Position numbers and translations under genes: made by a program
The notes under the pieces: generated by a model
Databases searched by the model: none
Seen by the model: only the letters and a program-made list of their open reading frames with translations
Told to the model about the DNA's origin: nothing
Shown: piece by piece, positions 1 to 10,155 of the stretch
How positions within the stretch are numbered: position 1 is the first letter of the stretch
How the letters are laid out: each line of letters begins with the position of its first letter
From: Acidobacteriota bacterium
GTDB lineage: Bacteria; Acidobacteriota; Thermoanaerobaculia; Multivoradales; Multivoraceae
DNA: 45,825 nt
Assembly (NCBI GenBank): GCA_003388555.1
Contig: QQVD01000038.1
Location: 1 to 45,825, forward strand
Direction of reading: 5' to 3'

Positions 1-1108
1 CGGGCTGCGGCCGGCCGTCGCCGCGGTCCATCTGGCGGCCGCCGCTCGCATCGCCGCCGTCGGCGCCGGTGGCGCGGCCGCCGCCGCGCAGGCTCGAAGC
101 GTCGAGCACCCGGATCCGCGGCTGCTCGTCGGTCGCCTCGGCCGACGCTTCGTCGCCTTCCCGCACGCTCGCCGCTGCGTCTTCGCCCCACTCGGATCCT
201 GCCTCTCCCGCCTCCCCGTACTCCTCGGTCTCGGATTCCAGCCCTTCGAGGTCGAGGAGGCGCTCGTCGTCGGCTCCGCCGTCGACCCTGTTCATGGAAC
301 CGGAACCGGAACCGGAACCGGAGCCGGGAGCGGCGTCCTCGTCGACGCCGAGCACGGTCTGCGGCGGCTCGGCGCCTTCGCCCTCACCGGAGCCGGTGGC
401 GGGCGCCGCGACGGCCGGGGTCAGGTCGGAGGTCAGCAGCGAGACCACCTTCTGGGGATTGGCGTAGAGGCGCGGCACCGCCGAGGCGGTGACGTCGACG
501 TCGGCGACCAGCAGCGCCGCCGTCGCCGCTTCGTTGCCGATGACCTGCGGGTTGACGTCCGCGAAGGAGAGCCTCGGATCGAGCTCGAAGGCGCGCGCGA
601 TCGAGCGGATCGCCGCCTTGCGGTTGCCCTTGGCCTGCTGCAGCGTGCCGACCTGGAAGTGCGCCCAGGCGTTCAGGGGATCGAGCTTCAGCACCCGGCG
701 GAAGTGCTTCTCCGCCTCGCCGTCGCGGCCGCGCTGCTGCAGCACCAGGGCCAGGTTGTAGATCGCCTCGAGCCGGTCGGGCTCGAGCTCGAGCGCCGAC
801 CGGTAGGCCTGCTCGGCGGCCTTGATCTGGCCGTCGAGCCCGAGCAGGTTGCCGAGGTCGTTGTACCCCGCCGCGCTGGGCTGCGCCCGGACCGATGCCT
901 GTTGGGTGGCGATCGCCTCGGTCAGCGGGATCGGGTCGGCGGCACGCACCCCGGCGGTGACGCCGGCCAGAAGCACGGTCGCGGTCACTCCCAGGCTGAG
1001 CCAGAGCGGCAGCAGGCGGGCGCGGCGCGCCCGGCGGTCACGGCGTCGCCGGGGCCGGCCGGTTCGCGTGACGGGTGCAGAGGGCGGCGTGGCGTGGGAT
1101 CGATTCAT
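1..1108 (-). CDS. TPR-repeat protein (C-terminus cut by window edge)
   Basis: The leftward frame from ATG at 1108 stays open to the window edge, so at least 369 residues are visible and the C-terminus is missing. The N-terminus is Arg-rich followed by a hydrophobic stretch (LLPLWLSLGVTATVLLAGV, about residues 33-51), read as a signal anchor, so the rest is probably periplasmic. After it come TPR-like helices with typical spacing (AGYNDLGNLLGLDGQIKAAE, then EAIYNLALVLQQRGRDGEAE and AWAHFQVGTLQQAKGNRKAA). The region beyond the TPRs is low-complexity and Gly/Ser/Asp/Glu-rich, with a (Gly-Ser)n stretch. Function is not recognised; TPRs usually mediate protein-protein contacts. It follows the small gene at 1265-1810 by 156 bp in the same direction. 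The start has only a weak purine-rich sequence upstream. Confidence 0.8.
   Translation of the reverse strand, partial: MNRSHATPPSAPVTRTGRPRRRRDRRARRARLLPLWLSLGVTATVLLAGVTAGVRAADPIPLTEAIATQQASVRAQPSAAGYNDLGNLLGLDGQIKAAEQAYRSALELEPDRLEAIYNLALVLQQRGRDGEAEKHFRRVLKLDPLNAWAHFQVGTLQQAKGNRKAAIRSIARAFELDPRLSFADVNPQVIGNEAATAALLVADVDVTASAVPRLYANPQKVVSLLTSDLTPAVAAPATGSGEGEGAEPPQTVLGVDEDAAPGSGSGSGSGSMNRVDGGADDERLLDLEGLESETEEYGEAGEAGSEWGEDAAASVREGDEASAEATDEQPRIRVLDASSLRGGGRATGADGGDASGGRQMDRGDGRPQP
296..325 (-). repeat. Hexanucleotide microsatellite coding Gly-Ser
   Basis: Four perfect GGAACC units (296-319) are followed by one GGAGCC variant (320-325). On the coding (minus) strand each unit reads GGTTCC, Gly-Ser, giving a flexible linker in the TPR protein. 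The unit length is a multiple of three, so slippage would change linker length without shifting the frame. Confidence 0.85.
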
Positions 1109-1264
1109 GGTCGTGGGCTCTCGTGCGCGGGATCAGTGACTCGTGGGCGGATCGTGCGCGGGTTCGGAGACGGGTTTCGAAGAGACGGGCTCAGGGAGTG
1201 GGTGCGGCGGTCACCGCGGCGCGCGCCGGGCTCCCGGGCGTCGCCGGGGCCCGCCGACGGTCGA

Positions 1265-1810
1265 TCAGCCTGGATCGTTGACCGGCTTGGCCTTGAGCTT
1301 GAGCTGCCCCGCCTCGCGCGTCAGGCGGAAGGAGACGGCGCGACAGCCGGTCTTGCTGCGCAGCTGCTCGCTCTGCTTCTGCAGGTAGGCCTGGAAGCTC
1401 ACCAGGTCGACCTTGCGCGCGCCCGGCGAGCTCTCGAACAGCGGCCGGTAGAGCGCCGCGGCCTCCGCTTCGCCGACGTCGCCGGAGATGCGTATGCCGG
1501 TCATCGGGTCGTGCTTCGGGGGCTCGTAGTCCATGCGCAGGCCGCCGCGGCGTTCGCGACCCTCCTCGACTGCGCGCACCCGCCGGTTGAACATCTCGAC
1601 GAAGGAGTTGAGCCTGGCCTCGAGGCTGGAGAGCCTGAAGCGGTCGATCGAGCCGCGGACCCGGCCGCGCAGGTCGCGGGTCGTCTTGAGCAGCGCCTCC
1701 TGGAAGTGCACCGGGGGCAAATCGTTGGCGCCGACGAAGTAGCGGTCGTACTCCAGCTTGAGGCGCTTGATGTTCTCTTCGAGGGCGTCGAGATCGGGAT
1801 TCGTCTTCAT
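1265..1810 (-). CDS. Conserved hypothetical protein, MXAN_5187 C-terminal-domain-like
   Basis: This is a 181-aa soluble protein with no signal peptide or membrane segment. Residues 1-85 are heptad-like and charged (DALEENIKRLKLEYDRYFVG, then LLKTTRDLRGRVRGSIDRFR), suggesting helices or a coiled coil. The 'LKLEYDRYFVGANDLPP' block resembles what I recall of the MXAN_5187 C-terminal domain family of myxobacteria and acidobacteria; this is recollection, not a search. The C-terminal half (LVSFQAYLQKQSEQLRSKTG...VSFRLTREAGQLKLKAKPV) looks like a small alpha/beta unit. No function is known. It is transcribed divergently from selA (141 bp between starts) and lies upstream of the TPR gene. No clear ribosome binding site is seen before the ATG at 1810. 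Confidence 0.75.
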   Translation of the reverse strand: MKTNPDLDALEENIKRLKLEYDRYFVGANDLPPVHFQEALLKTTRDLRGRVRGSIDRFRLSSLEARLNSFVEMFNRRVRAVEEGRERRGGLRMDYEPPKHDPMTGIRISGDVGEAEAAALYRPLFESSPGARKVDLVSFQAYLQKQSEQLRSKTGCRAVSFRLTREAGQLKLKAKPVNDPG

Positions 1811-1950
1811 GGTGGCGGCGCCGAGCTTCGGCGATCGGCGATTCTAGCGCCCCGCCCGTCGCGGCGCGCGCCGGATCCGGCGTGGCGCGAGCGCTTACAA
1901 TCGGGGGCCGCACCGACACCAGGCGTCCGCGGTCGGCACGGCGGTGTCCG

Positions 1951-3401
1951 ATGAGCTCCCACACTCCAGAAGATCCCAGGCGCACCATTCCTCCAGTCTC
2001 CAGGCTGCTGGCGGATGCAGCGCTGCAGCCCCTCGTCCGGGTGTACGGAGTCGAGGCGGTCACCGTCCAGGTACGCGCCGAGCTCGAGGCGGCGCGGGCC
2101 GCGCTCGCCGAGGCTGCAGGCCGACCGCAGGGCTTCGACGTGGCGCGTCTGGCCGAGGCGGTCGAGCGCCGGCTGGTGGAGTGCTGGGGCGACTCCGCGC
2201 GGCGGGTGATCAACGCCACCGGGGTCTTCCTGCACACCAATCTGGGGCGGGCGCCGCTCGATCGCGAGGTGATCGCGGAGCTGTTGCCTTTGCTCGACGC
2301 CTCCACCGACGTCGAGCTCGATCTGGGCAGCGGCCGCCGCAGCGACCGCAACCGCCGCGCCGAGCTGCTGCTCGCCGGTCTGGTGGGCGCCGAGAGCGCC
2401 TTGGTGGTGAACAACAACGCGGCGGCGATCTTCCTCATCCTGGCCGCCTTCGCCGGCGGTGCGAGCGGCGCCAGCGGCGGTCGACGCGAGGTCGTCGTGT
2501 CGCGCGGCGAGCTGGTCGAGATCGGCGGCTCGTTCCGCATCCCCGACATCCTCGCCGCGGCCGGCGCCCGGCTGGTCGAGGTCGGCACCACCAACCGCAC
2601 CCGGCTCGCCGACTACCGCCGAGCCTGCGGACCGCAGACCGCGCTGCTGCTCAAGGTGCACCCGAGCAACTACCGGGTGCGCGGTTTCACCTCTGCCGTC
2701 TCCGCCGAGGAGCTGGTCGGCCTGGGGCGCGAGCTCGGGCTCGCGGTGGTCGTCGACGAGGGCAGCGGCCTGCTGCGGCCCTCGGATCGGCCGCAGCTGC
2801 GCGACCACTCCAGCCTGTCCGAGCTGGTCGCCAGCGGCGTCACTCTCGCCTGCGGCAGCGGCGACAAGCTGCTGGGGGGACCGCAGGCCGGCCTCATCTG
2901 CGGCGGCGCCGAACCGGTGGCGACGCTGCGCCGTCATCCGCTCTACCGTGCCCTGCGGCCGTCGCGCCAGGTCCTGGTGGCGCTCGAATCGACGCTGCGC
3001 CGCCATCTGCGGCGCGATCCCCTGCCGATCGACCGGCTGTGGGACGACGACGGCACGTTGGCCGCTCGGCTCGAGCGCATGGCGCCGGTCTGCGGCGCGG
3101 CGATCGAGCAGCGCGAGGCGTTCGTCGGCGGCGGGGCGGCCCCCGACGCGCCGATCCCCGGTCCGGTGCTGGTGCTGCACGACGGCGGTCGCCTGGCCGA
3201 GCGTCTGCGGCGGGCGCCGGCGCCGGTGACGCCGGTGCTCGCCTACGTGCGCGACGACTGCACGATCCTCGACCTGCGCACCGTCGATCCGCGCGACGAC
3301 GACGAGCTCGCGGCCAGCCTGGCGTGGGCCCGCGGCGGCGAGGCCGAGCCGCCCTCGGCAGCGCTCGCCGCCGCCGGCTCGGCGGTCGGGGAAGGCGGTT
3401 C

Positions 3402-3405
<4 letters not shown>
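1951..3405 (+). CDS. selA: L-seryl-tRNA(Sec) selenium transferase SelA
   Basis: SelA is the PLP-dependent enzyme that converts seryl-tRNA(Sec) to selenocysteinyl-tRNA(Sec) using selenophosphate. Visible family hallmarks are the N-terminal '[15 protein letters not shown]' block, '[20 protein letters not shown]', the central '[12 protein letters not shown]', 'VDEGSGLL', and the PLP-lysine loop [13 protein letters not shown] with Lys at residue 306 from the chosen start. At 484 aa it is close to the usual length of about 460. I chose ATG 1951, because the frame also opens at GTG 1882 but family similarity begins only after 1951. Its stop overlaps the next gene's GTG start (GTGA), so it is likely co-transcribed and coupled with the response regulator. 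Its presence implies the host makes selenoproteins. selB, selD and tRNA-Sec are not in the window. Confidence 0.95.
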
Positions 3406-4847
<1,442 letters not shown>

Positions 4848-4948
4848 AAGCGGGATGCCTTCGCTGCGCGCGGACGAACCGCGCGGCGCCGATCCGCAGC
4901 GCTCGCCGACGCCGGGTCGCGAGCTCGAGGAATCCGACTCGATCCGCA

Positions 4949-4989
4949 CCGATCCGCACCGAATCGGGTCCCGGTCCGATGCGGACCGG
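4949..4989 (-). terminator. Long hairpin between convergent genes (possible terminator)
   Basis: Arms 4949-4967 and 4971-4989 (19 nt each, 3-nt loop) match at 15 of 19 positions as DNA. As minus-strand RNA, three of the four mismatches become G-U pairs, so the stem fits best as the end of the leftward pilus transcript, just past the stop at 5004. No T-tract follows, so terminator function is tentative; a decayed repeat is an alternative. Two direct GATCCGCACC units lie at 4941-4960. Confidence 0.4.
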
Positions 4990-5003
4990 CCAGCGCCGCC
5001 GCT

Positions 5004-5951
5004 TCAGCGCGTCGCTTCGATCTCGAAGCGGAAGTCGCTGTGGGCGCCGATCTGGGCGAACACCGAGCGGAAGTTCGTCGTCTCGCCTGGATCGAGACGC
5101 GACGCCAGCAGCACCGCCGGCTGACGCTGGATGTCGGCTCCCGTCTCGTCGAGGGCGATCACCTGCATGCGGATGCTGGTGACCGTGACGTCGCTGGTGT
5201 TGCGTACCGTGCCGTAGATGGTGGCGCTGTCGAACTCGGGGGAGATGTCGCGCCACGAGACGACCTCGACCGCACTCGATCGCCGCACGGGCAGCCGCCG
5301 TGGACGCTCGGCAGAAGGCTGCGCTGAGGCATCGCCCGAGCCTTCGGCGGACGCCGAGCCGGAACCATCGCCGGTCTCGCCGGTCTCGCCCGCGCCGGAC
5401 TGCTGGTCGCCGTCTGCTCCTTCCGCTTGATCCCCACCTGCGGGCGCGCCGCCCTCTGGAGCGGCGCTCGCGTCGCCCGCGGCCGGCGGGCTGGTGGCCA
5501 GCTCGGGCTGCTCGTTGGTGCGCAGCACCAGCACCGGCGCCGGAGGCGGACCGGGCTCGACCTCGGGCGGCGGCGGCGGGTTCGTCGCCAGCTCCGAAGC
5601 CTCGAGGTCGACCTCCGAGAGCGGGATCGAGACCAGATCGCCGGCCAGGTTCGGATAGAGCAGCTGGCGACCGCGAACCTGCCACGGTCCGCTGGCTTCG
5701 ATCTGCTGCCCGTCGTGGGTGACCAGCCAGTAGCGCTTGGCGTCGCCGCGCTCCTGCTCGGCGGTGATCACCGGGCCGGACTCGTCGACCTGCTGCGCCG
5801 CGGCGGCGCCGGGGACGACGCCGTGGCCCAGTGCCATCAGCCCGATCGCGAGCACACAGCAGCGCCCCAGCCCGAGGGAGCCGGGGCGACTGGGAGAGGC
5901 CACCCGGAGGGCGGGGCCCTCCGGGCTCGACCGGAGCAACGACCGGTTCAT
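5004..5951 (-). CDS. FxLYD-like pilus-cluster protein, downstream paralogue
   Basis: 315 aa from ATG 5951, preceded by AGGAG seven bases upstream. The frame extends further upstream, but that part overlaps pilY1 and looks non-coding. Domains: N-terminal hydrophobic signal or anchor (LGLGRCCVLAIGLMALGHGVV); a small beta-rich domain (YWLVTHDGQQIEASGPWQ to LVSIPLSEVDLEASE); a Pro/Gly/Ala/Ser/Glu-rich linker; and a C-terminal beta-sandwich-like domain (ATIYGTVRNTSDVTVTSI ... RLDPGETTNF ... FRFEIEA) reminiscent of FxLYD domains. It has the same architecture as the protein at 10156-11088, on the other side of pilY1, and is a paralogue. It is the last gene of the pilus operon, 32 bp after the pilY1 stop. 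Probable role: envelope accessory factor for PilY1 or minor pilins (inference from context only). Confidence 0.8.
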   Translation of the reverse strand: MNRSLLRSSPEGPALRVASPSRPGSLGLGRCCVLAIGLMALGHGVVPGAAAAQQVDESGPVITAEQERGDAKRYWLVTHDGQQIEASGPWQVRGRQLLYPNLAGDLVSIPLSEVDLEASELATNPPPPPEVEPGPPPAPVLVLRTNEQPELATSPPAAGDASAAPEGGAPAGGDQAEGADGDQQSGAGETGETGDGSGSASAEGSGDASAQPSAERPRRLPVRRSSAVEVVSWRDISPEFDSATIYGTVRNTSDVTVTSIRMQVIALDETGADIQRQPAVLLASRLDPGETTNFRSVFAQIGAHSDFRFEIEATR

Positions 5952-5983
5952 CGCATGGCTCCTGACGGAGCGACGAGCGATGG

Positions 5984-8900
5984 CTAGCGGATGTTGTCTC
6001 CCCAGTTGAACTCGCGGATGCACACCGGGAAGGCTACGACACATTCCAGGCCGGTGTCGGCGCGCACCATCTTGAGCGGCACGGTGATGTTGTTGAAGCG
6101 GCACTCCGGCGGCAGCGTCTCGCGGATCGCCTGGGCGACGCTCTCGTCGCAGCCGTCCGGCTCGTCGTCGTCGTCATCGTCGTCGTCGTCGCCGCCCGAG
6201 CCGCCGATCTCGAGCTCGGAGAAGGGGTTGGTGACGATGCCCTCGACCGAGCGGAAGCGGTCCTCACCGCCCACCGGGTCGCCGGAGGTGGTGAACACCA
6301 CGTAGATGTTGGTGAAGCCGGTGGTCTCGCAGATCAGCTGACCGTCGACCGTCTGCGGCTCGTCGATCGGGCTGAAGGTGCTGAAGATGGTCACGCCGGC
6401 GAGGGTGAAGGCGCGCGACAGCAGCTTCTCGCCCGGCTCGAGGTCGAAGAAGTAGCCGCCGTTCGAGCCCAGCGGGTCGATGCCGTCGGCGAGCGGCGGA
6501 TCGGCCGGGTCGATCTGGTAGAGGGACGACTCGTTCAGCCCCGTGGCGCTGCTGAAGAAGTCGTCGACGACGACGAAGAAGCGGCCCTCCTCGGTGGCGT
6601 AGGCGGGATCCCAGAGATCCTCGCGGTTGCCGGTGCCGAAGGCGATCAGCGAGGTGCCGCCCTGGTAGCGGATCACCGACGGCGGGAAGAAGATCGCCCG
6701 CCCGCCGGTGTCGAAGATCTCGAAGGGCACCCACGATCCGGAGGCGATCTGGCCCGTCGAGCCGTCGATCGGCGCCGGGGTGGTGAGATCCACCTTGTAG
6801 AGCTCGCCGCCGAGGGTGCCGATGTAGATGTAGTCGATGTAGCCGCTGCCGGTGCGGTCGACGATCGCGGGATCGCTCGGCACGCCGGCGCGCAGGTCAC
6901 GCTTGTAGAGCACCTCGCCGGTCTCGACGTCGACCATGTAGAGGTAGTTGCCCTCGGCCCAGTTGGCGGGGTTGATGCCGCCGCCGACGACCATGACGTA
7001 GCGGTCCTCGACGACGCCGCCGCCGGCGTCGATGCGGATGCGGCCGGTGCGCGGCGTCGACCAGGAGTCGCGCAGGTCGGCGTCGATGGTCGAGTCGAGC
7101 TCCCACAGCACCGAGCCGTACGGCACCGGACCGCAGGCCGCGGCGCTGTAGCCGGTCTCGACGCTGGTGCAGTCGGGCACGTAGTCGAAGTCGGACGCCG
7201 GTACGTAGACGGTGGAGCCGAAGGTGTCTTCCTTCTCCACCAGCGGATCGGGCTGGGTGACGTCGATCGCGATGTAGCCGACGCCGCCCTCGCGGTGGCC
7301 GGTGAAGGCGATCGAGCGCCACTCGCGGTCGTCCTCGTCGGGAGTGCCGGCGTGCAGCGGATCGATGAACACGTCGTCGACCCAGAGCACGCCGTCGGCG
7401 CGGTAGTCGTGCTGGTCGCTGACCTGGTCGGCCTCGAGCAGCGACGGCATCAGCGCTCGCGGCACCACCGCGAAGATCTCCTTGCCGGTGCCGAGCCCGA
7501 ACGAGGTCTCACTGCGATCGAGGCGTCCCGAGTCGTAGCTCGGCTCGAGAGTGCCGGCGTCGAGGAAGTGCACCATGCCGTCGTTGGCGCTCACCGCGAC
7601 GGCGCGGCGGCGGAACTCGTGCTTGCGGAAGAACTCCTGGTAGCCGCGCAGGTCGAAGGTCTGGTACTCGGGGCGGTTCGGGTTGGAGATCAGCGACGGC
7701 GACGAGTGGAAGACGTCGCCGAGGATCCACTCGAGGGTCTCGCCGTTGTTGCGCGGATCGGGCGCCGAGCGCCGCTCGTAGGTGCGGCGCAGCACCGAGA
7801 GCACGTCGTCGTAGGCGTCGTTGATCGACGTCGTCGACAGGGGATCGAAGGCGATGTCGCGGAAGCCGAACAGCTGGTCGACCCGCTCGATCAGGTCGAG
7901 GGTCGGGCCGAACAGCTTGCGCGCCCGCGGCACGCCGCTCAGACCGAGATCGGCGCGGCTGTAGAAGACGCGGCGATCGTTCTGGTCGGCGCCGAGGCCG
8001 AAGTCGGAGAGCGCCGGAGGGATGCTCAGGGTGATCGACGACGGCGCCTGCTCGAGCATCGAGTCGGCGGCGTCCCACGCCAGGCAGCCGCGCACCGGAT
8101 CGAGCCCGGCGCAGGTGACACTGGGATCGGGCACGATGTTGCCGTCGTCGTCGGTGGTGGTCGGCAGCGGCTGCACGTAGTGCGACACCGAGCCCTTCCA
8201 CACCGACTGGTCGGGGACCGGCAGGAAGCTGGTGAGGAAGATCGAGTTGCCGTCGTCGGTGCGCGACGGCGAGGTCGCCGCCGAGGCGAAGGCCTGCGGT
8301 GAGGTCTCGATCGCCTCGAAGATCTGCTGCAGCGCGTTGACCAGCTCGTTGCGGTCGGCGGCGACGATCGGGCCGGGGCAGAAGTCGTAGTCGTCGCTGG
8401 AGAACTCTGCGCAGTCCTGCACACCGTCGCCGTTGGTGTCGTTCTGGCCGGTGCCGCCGGCGTCGGCGATGTCCTGCACGTTGTCGGCGCTCAGGGCGCC
8501 GCCGAAGGCGACGACGAAGGTGCGGATGCCGAGATCCTCGAGCCGCGCCGCCGCGGTGCCGGGATTGCCGCCGCAGGTCTCCTCACCGTCGGAGAGCAGG
8601 ATCAGGTACTTCTGCCGGCACTCGTAGGCCGGATCGCCGTCGTCCTCGTCGGAGCCCACCGGCTCCCAGTCCTCGTACCAGTCGGCGAGATTGTTCATCA
8701 CGCCGGCGAGGGGCGTGTTGCTGGCGCTGACGATCGGCGGGTAGGAGCTGAACTGCGGCAGCACGTCGAGCCGGTTGTCGCCGCCCGGGGTGTTCTCGAA
8801 GTAGCGGGCGACCCGGAAGTCGGGGATCGGGTTGCCGTCGGAGTCGAGCGCGTACTGGCCCGGCACCGCGGTGTTGGGGGCCAGGCGGCGCAGGATCTCC

Positions 8901-10024
8901 TCGCGGTTGGCGACCTCGAACCCGGGCGCCGGAGCGGCGGGGTTCTCCGGGTGCTCGATCCAGTCCCAGGGCACCACTTCGCCGCGGTGGAAGACCTGGT
9001 TGGTGGGATCGCGGTTCAGCGGGTCGGCGCGCGTCGGATAGCGCAGCTCACTCACCGGCGACTGGGTGCCGGTCGACGGGGTGTCGTTCGGGGCCCACTG
9101 CGGCGTCGAGTTGCAGACGTTGTTCTGGTCGAGGTTCGACCACTTGTAGACGGCGAGGAAGTCGTTCTGCAGCGGCGTCCCGGCGGCGCTCACGAAGGGG
9201 GTGCCGTCGTTGTCCTGGCCGTAGACCCGCTCCAGGGTGATGGTGCGCTCGCCGAAGTTGCTCCAGTTGCAGCTGCTCGTGCTGGCGCCGGTGTAGCGGC
9301 GGACCCGAACCTCGACCTGGATCGTCTCGGCGCCGTAAGGGATCGCGGTGCCACCGGGCTCCTGGAAGCGGAGCTCGAAGCCCGTGCCACCCTCGTTGAC
9401 GTAGGTGTAGGTCTCGCTCGAGCCGTTCCAGCCCATCACCGGCGCGCGGCCGAAGGCGACGTCGGTGCCCCAGAACCACTGGTTGCCGCCGCCGCTGCGG
9501 TCGCAGTAGCCGTAGCGGTCGTCGTTGCGGCCGTCGTTGTTGTCGTACGAGTGATCGCCGAAGTAGACGATCTGGCCGACGTTGGGCCAGTCGAGCTCGT
9601 TGGCGCCCCCACCGAGCCAGGGCAGGCTCTGGGTGTCGACGCGCCGGTAGGCCCAGTGCTTGCGCTCGATGTCGAGGTCTTCCTGCTCGAAGTGAGCGAA
9701 GCCGAGCACGACGCCGTCGTCGAGGCCGCGGATCACCTCGTAGAGCGCCGACTTGGCCTGGTAGAGGCGGCTGTCGGGCGAGTCCATGTCGGTGTCGGTC
9801 CAGGTTCCGTCGGGCTGGCCGGCCTCCCAGTTCATCGACCCCGAGGTGTCGAGGATGGTGAAGACGTAGGGCTGATCCTGCTGCAGCGAGAAGAGGTCGC
9901 GGTCGTCCGCCGAGGAGGCGGCGGCGATCAGCAGCAGTGCCGCGCCGAGAGCCCAGGCCGGGCGGTGTGGGCGGAGGCCACGGCGCCGGGCGGCGGAGTC
10001 GAGAGAGAGGAGTCGGGAGTTCAT
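5984..10024 (-). CDS. pilY1: Type IV pilus tip-associated adhesin/assembly protein PilY1
   Basis: 1346 aa. A signal peptide (PAWALGAALLLIAAASSADD) is followed by a von Willebrand A-type domain with the MIDAS signature DTSGSMNW and, far downstream, LLSDGEETCGG. An acidic DTNGDGVQDCAEF loop looks like a Ca2+ site. The C-terminal half is a beta-propeller typical of PilY1 (VSANDGMVHFLDAG, YIGTLGGELYKVDL, VDVETGEVLYKRDL). Near the C-terminus is a run of nine Asp residues, then a Cys-containing tail. PilY1 proteins are secreted, sit at the pilus tip with minor pilins, and act in adhesion, mechanosensing and control of retraction. ATG 10024 has AGGAG seven bases upstream. Its position after fimT/pilV/pilW/pilX-like genes matches the classic minor-pilin operon. 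At 1346 aa it is somewhat longer than the roughly 1160-aa Pseudomonas protein. Confidence 0.93.
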   Translation of the reverse strand: MNSRLLSLDSAARRRGLRPHRPAWALGAALLLIAAASSADDRDLFSLQQDQPYVFTILDTSGSMNWEAGQPDGTWTDTDMDSPDSRLYQAKSALYEVIRGLDDGVVLGFAHFEQEDLDIERKHWAYRRVDTQSLPWLGGGANELDWPNVGQIVYFGDHSYDNNDGRNDDRYGYCDRSGGGNQWFWGTDVAFGRAPVMGWNGSSETYTYVNEGGTGFELRFQEPGGTAIPYGAETIQVEVRVRRYTGASTSSCNWSNFGERTITLERVYGQDNDGTPFVSAAGTPLQNDFLAVYKWSNLDQNNVCNSTPQWAPNDTPSTGTQSPVSELRYPTRADPLNRDPTNQVFHRGEVVPWDWIEHPENPAAPAPGFEVANREEILRRLAPNTAVPGQYALDSDGNPIPDFRVARYFENTPGGDNRLDVLPQFSSYPPIVSASNTPLAGVMNNLADWYEDWEPVGSDEDDGDPAYECRQKYLILLSDGEETCGGNPGTAAARLEDLGIRTFVVAFGGALSADNVQDIADAGGTGQNDTNGDGVQDCAEFSSDDYDFCPGPIVAADRNELVNALQQIFEAIETSPQAFASAATSPSRTDDGNSIFLTSFLPVPDQSVWKGSVSHYVQPLPTTTDDDGNIVPDPSVTCAGLDPVRGCLAWDAADSMLEQAPSSITLSIPPALSDFGLGADQNDRRVFYSRADLGLSGVPRARKLFGPTLDLIERVDQLFGFRDIAFDPLSTTSINDAYDDVLSVLRRTYERRSAPDPRNNGETLEWILGDVFHSSPSLISNPNRPEYQTFDLRGYQEFFRKHEFRRRAVAVSANDGMVHFLDAGTLEPSYDSGRLDRSETSFGLGTGKEIFAVVPRALMPSLLEADQVSDQHDYRADGVLWVDDVFIDPLHAGTPDEDDREWRSIAFTGHREGGVGYIAIDVTQPDPLVEKEDTFGSTVYVPASDFDYVPDCTSVETGYSAAACGPVPYGSVLWELDSTIDADLRDSWSTPRTGRIRIDAGGGVVEDRYVMVVGGGINPANWAEGNYLYMVDVETGEVLYKRDLRAGVPSDPAIVDRTGSGYIDYIYIGTLGGELYKVDLTTPAPIDGSTGQIASGSWVPFEIFDTGGRAIFFPPSVIRYQGGTSLIAFGTGNREDLWDPAYATEEGRFFVVVDDFFSSATGLNESSLYQIDPADPPLADGIDPLGSNGGYFFDLEPGEKLLSRAFTLAGVTIFSTFSPIDEPQTVDGQLICETTGFTNIYVVFTTSGDPVGGEDRFRSVEGIVTNPFSELEIGGSGGDDDDDDDDDEPDGCDESVAQAIRETLPPECRFNNITVPLKMVRADTGLECVVAFPVCIREFNWGDNIR
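6162..6191 (-). repeat. Trinucleotide run coding poly-Asp in PilY1
   Basis: Near-perfect GTC/ATC triplets (GAC/GAT on the coding strand) encode nine consecutive aspartates between a Gly-rich linker (GGSGG) and EPDGCDES. Either a Ca2+-binding acidic patch or a slippage-prone linker; length changes would stay in frame. Confidence 0.8.
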
Positions 10025-10155
10025 GACGGGCTCCTGGTGGCCGCCTGGGGAGGCGGAGGGTCGGGCGATCGGAAGAGCGGTTGTTCGTGAGGTCGTCGGC
10101 GGGCGCCGGGCGCTGAGGCCGCGAGGCCGGCCTCGAGGACGGAGGTCGAGGGGTC

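Noticed and set aside
1191-2600. Long leftward open frame (469 aa) antisense to selA and the small hypothetical gene
   Set aside because: Arg/Pro/Ala-rich, no domain, covered by the strongly supported selA and 1265-1810 genes; a shadow of high GC.
1944-3401. Extension of the response-regulator frame upstream over selA
   Set aside because: The frame is open back to 1944 but is Arg/Gly/Ala nonsense there; the receiver domain starts just after GTG 3402.
7295-10090. Rightward open frames inside pilY1
   Set aside because: Val/Arg/Asp-rich shadows without start signals; pilY1 coding is clear on the other strand.
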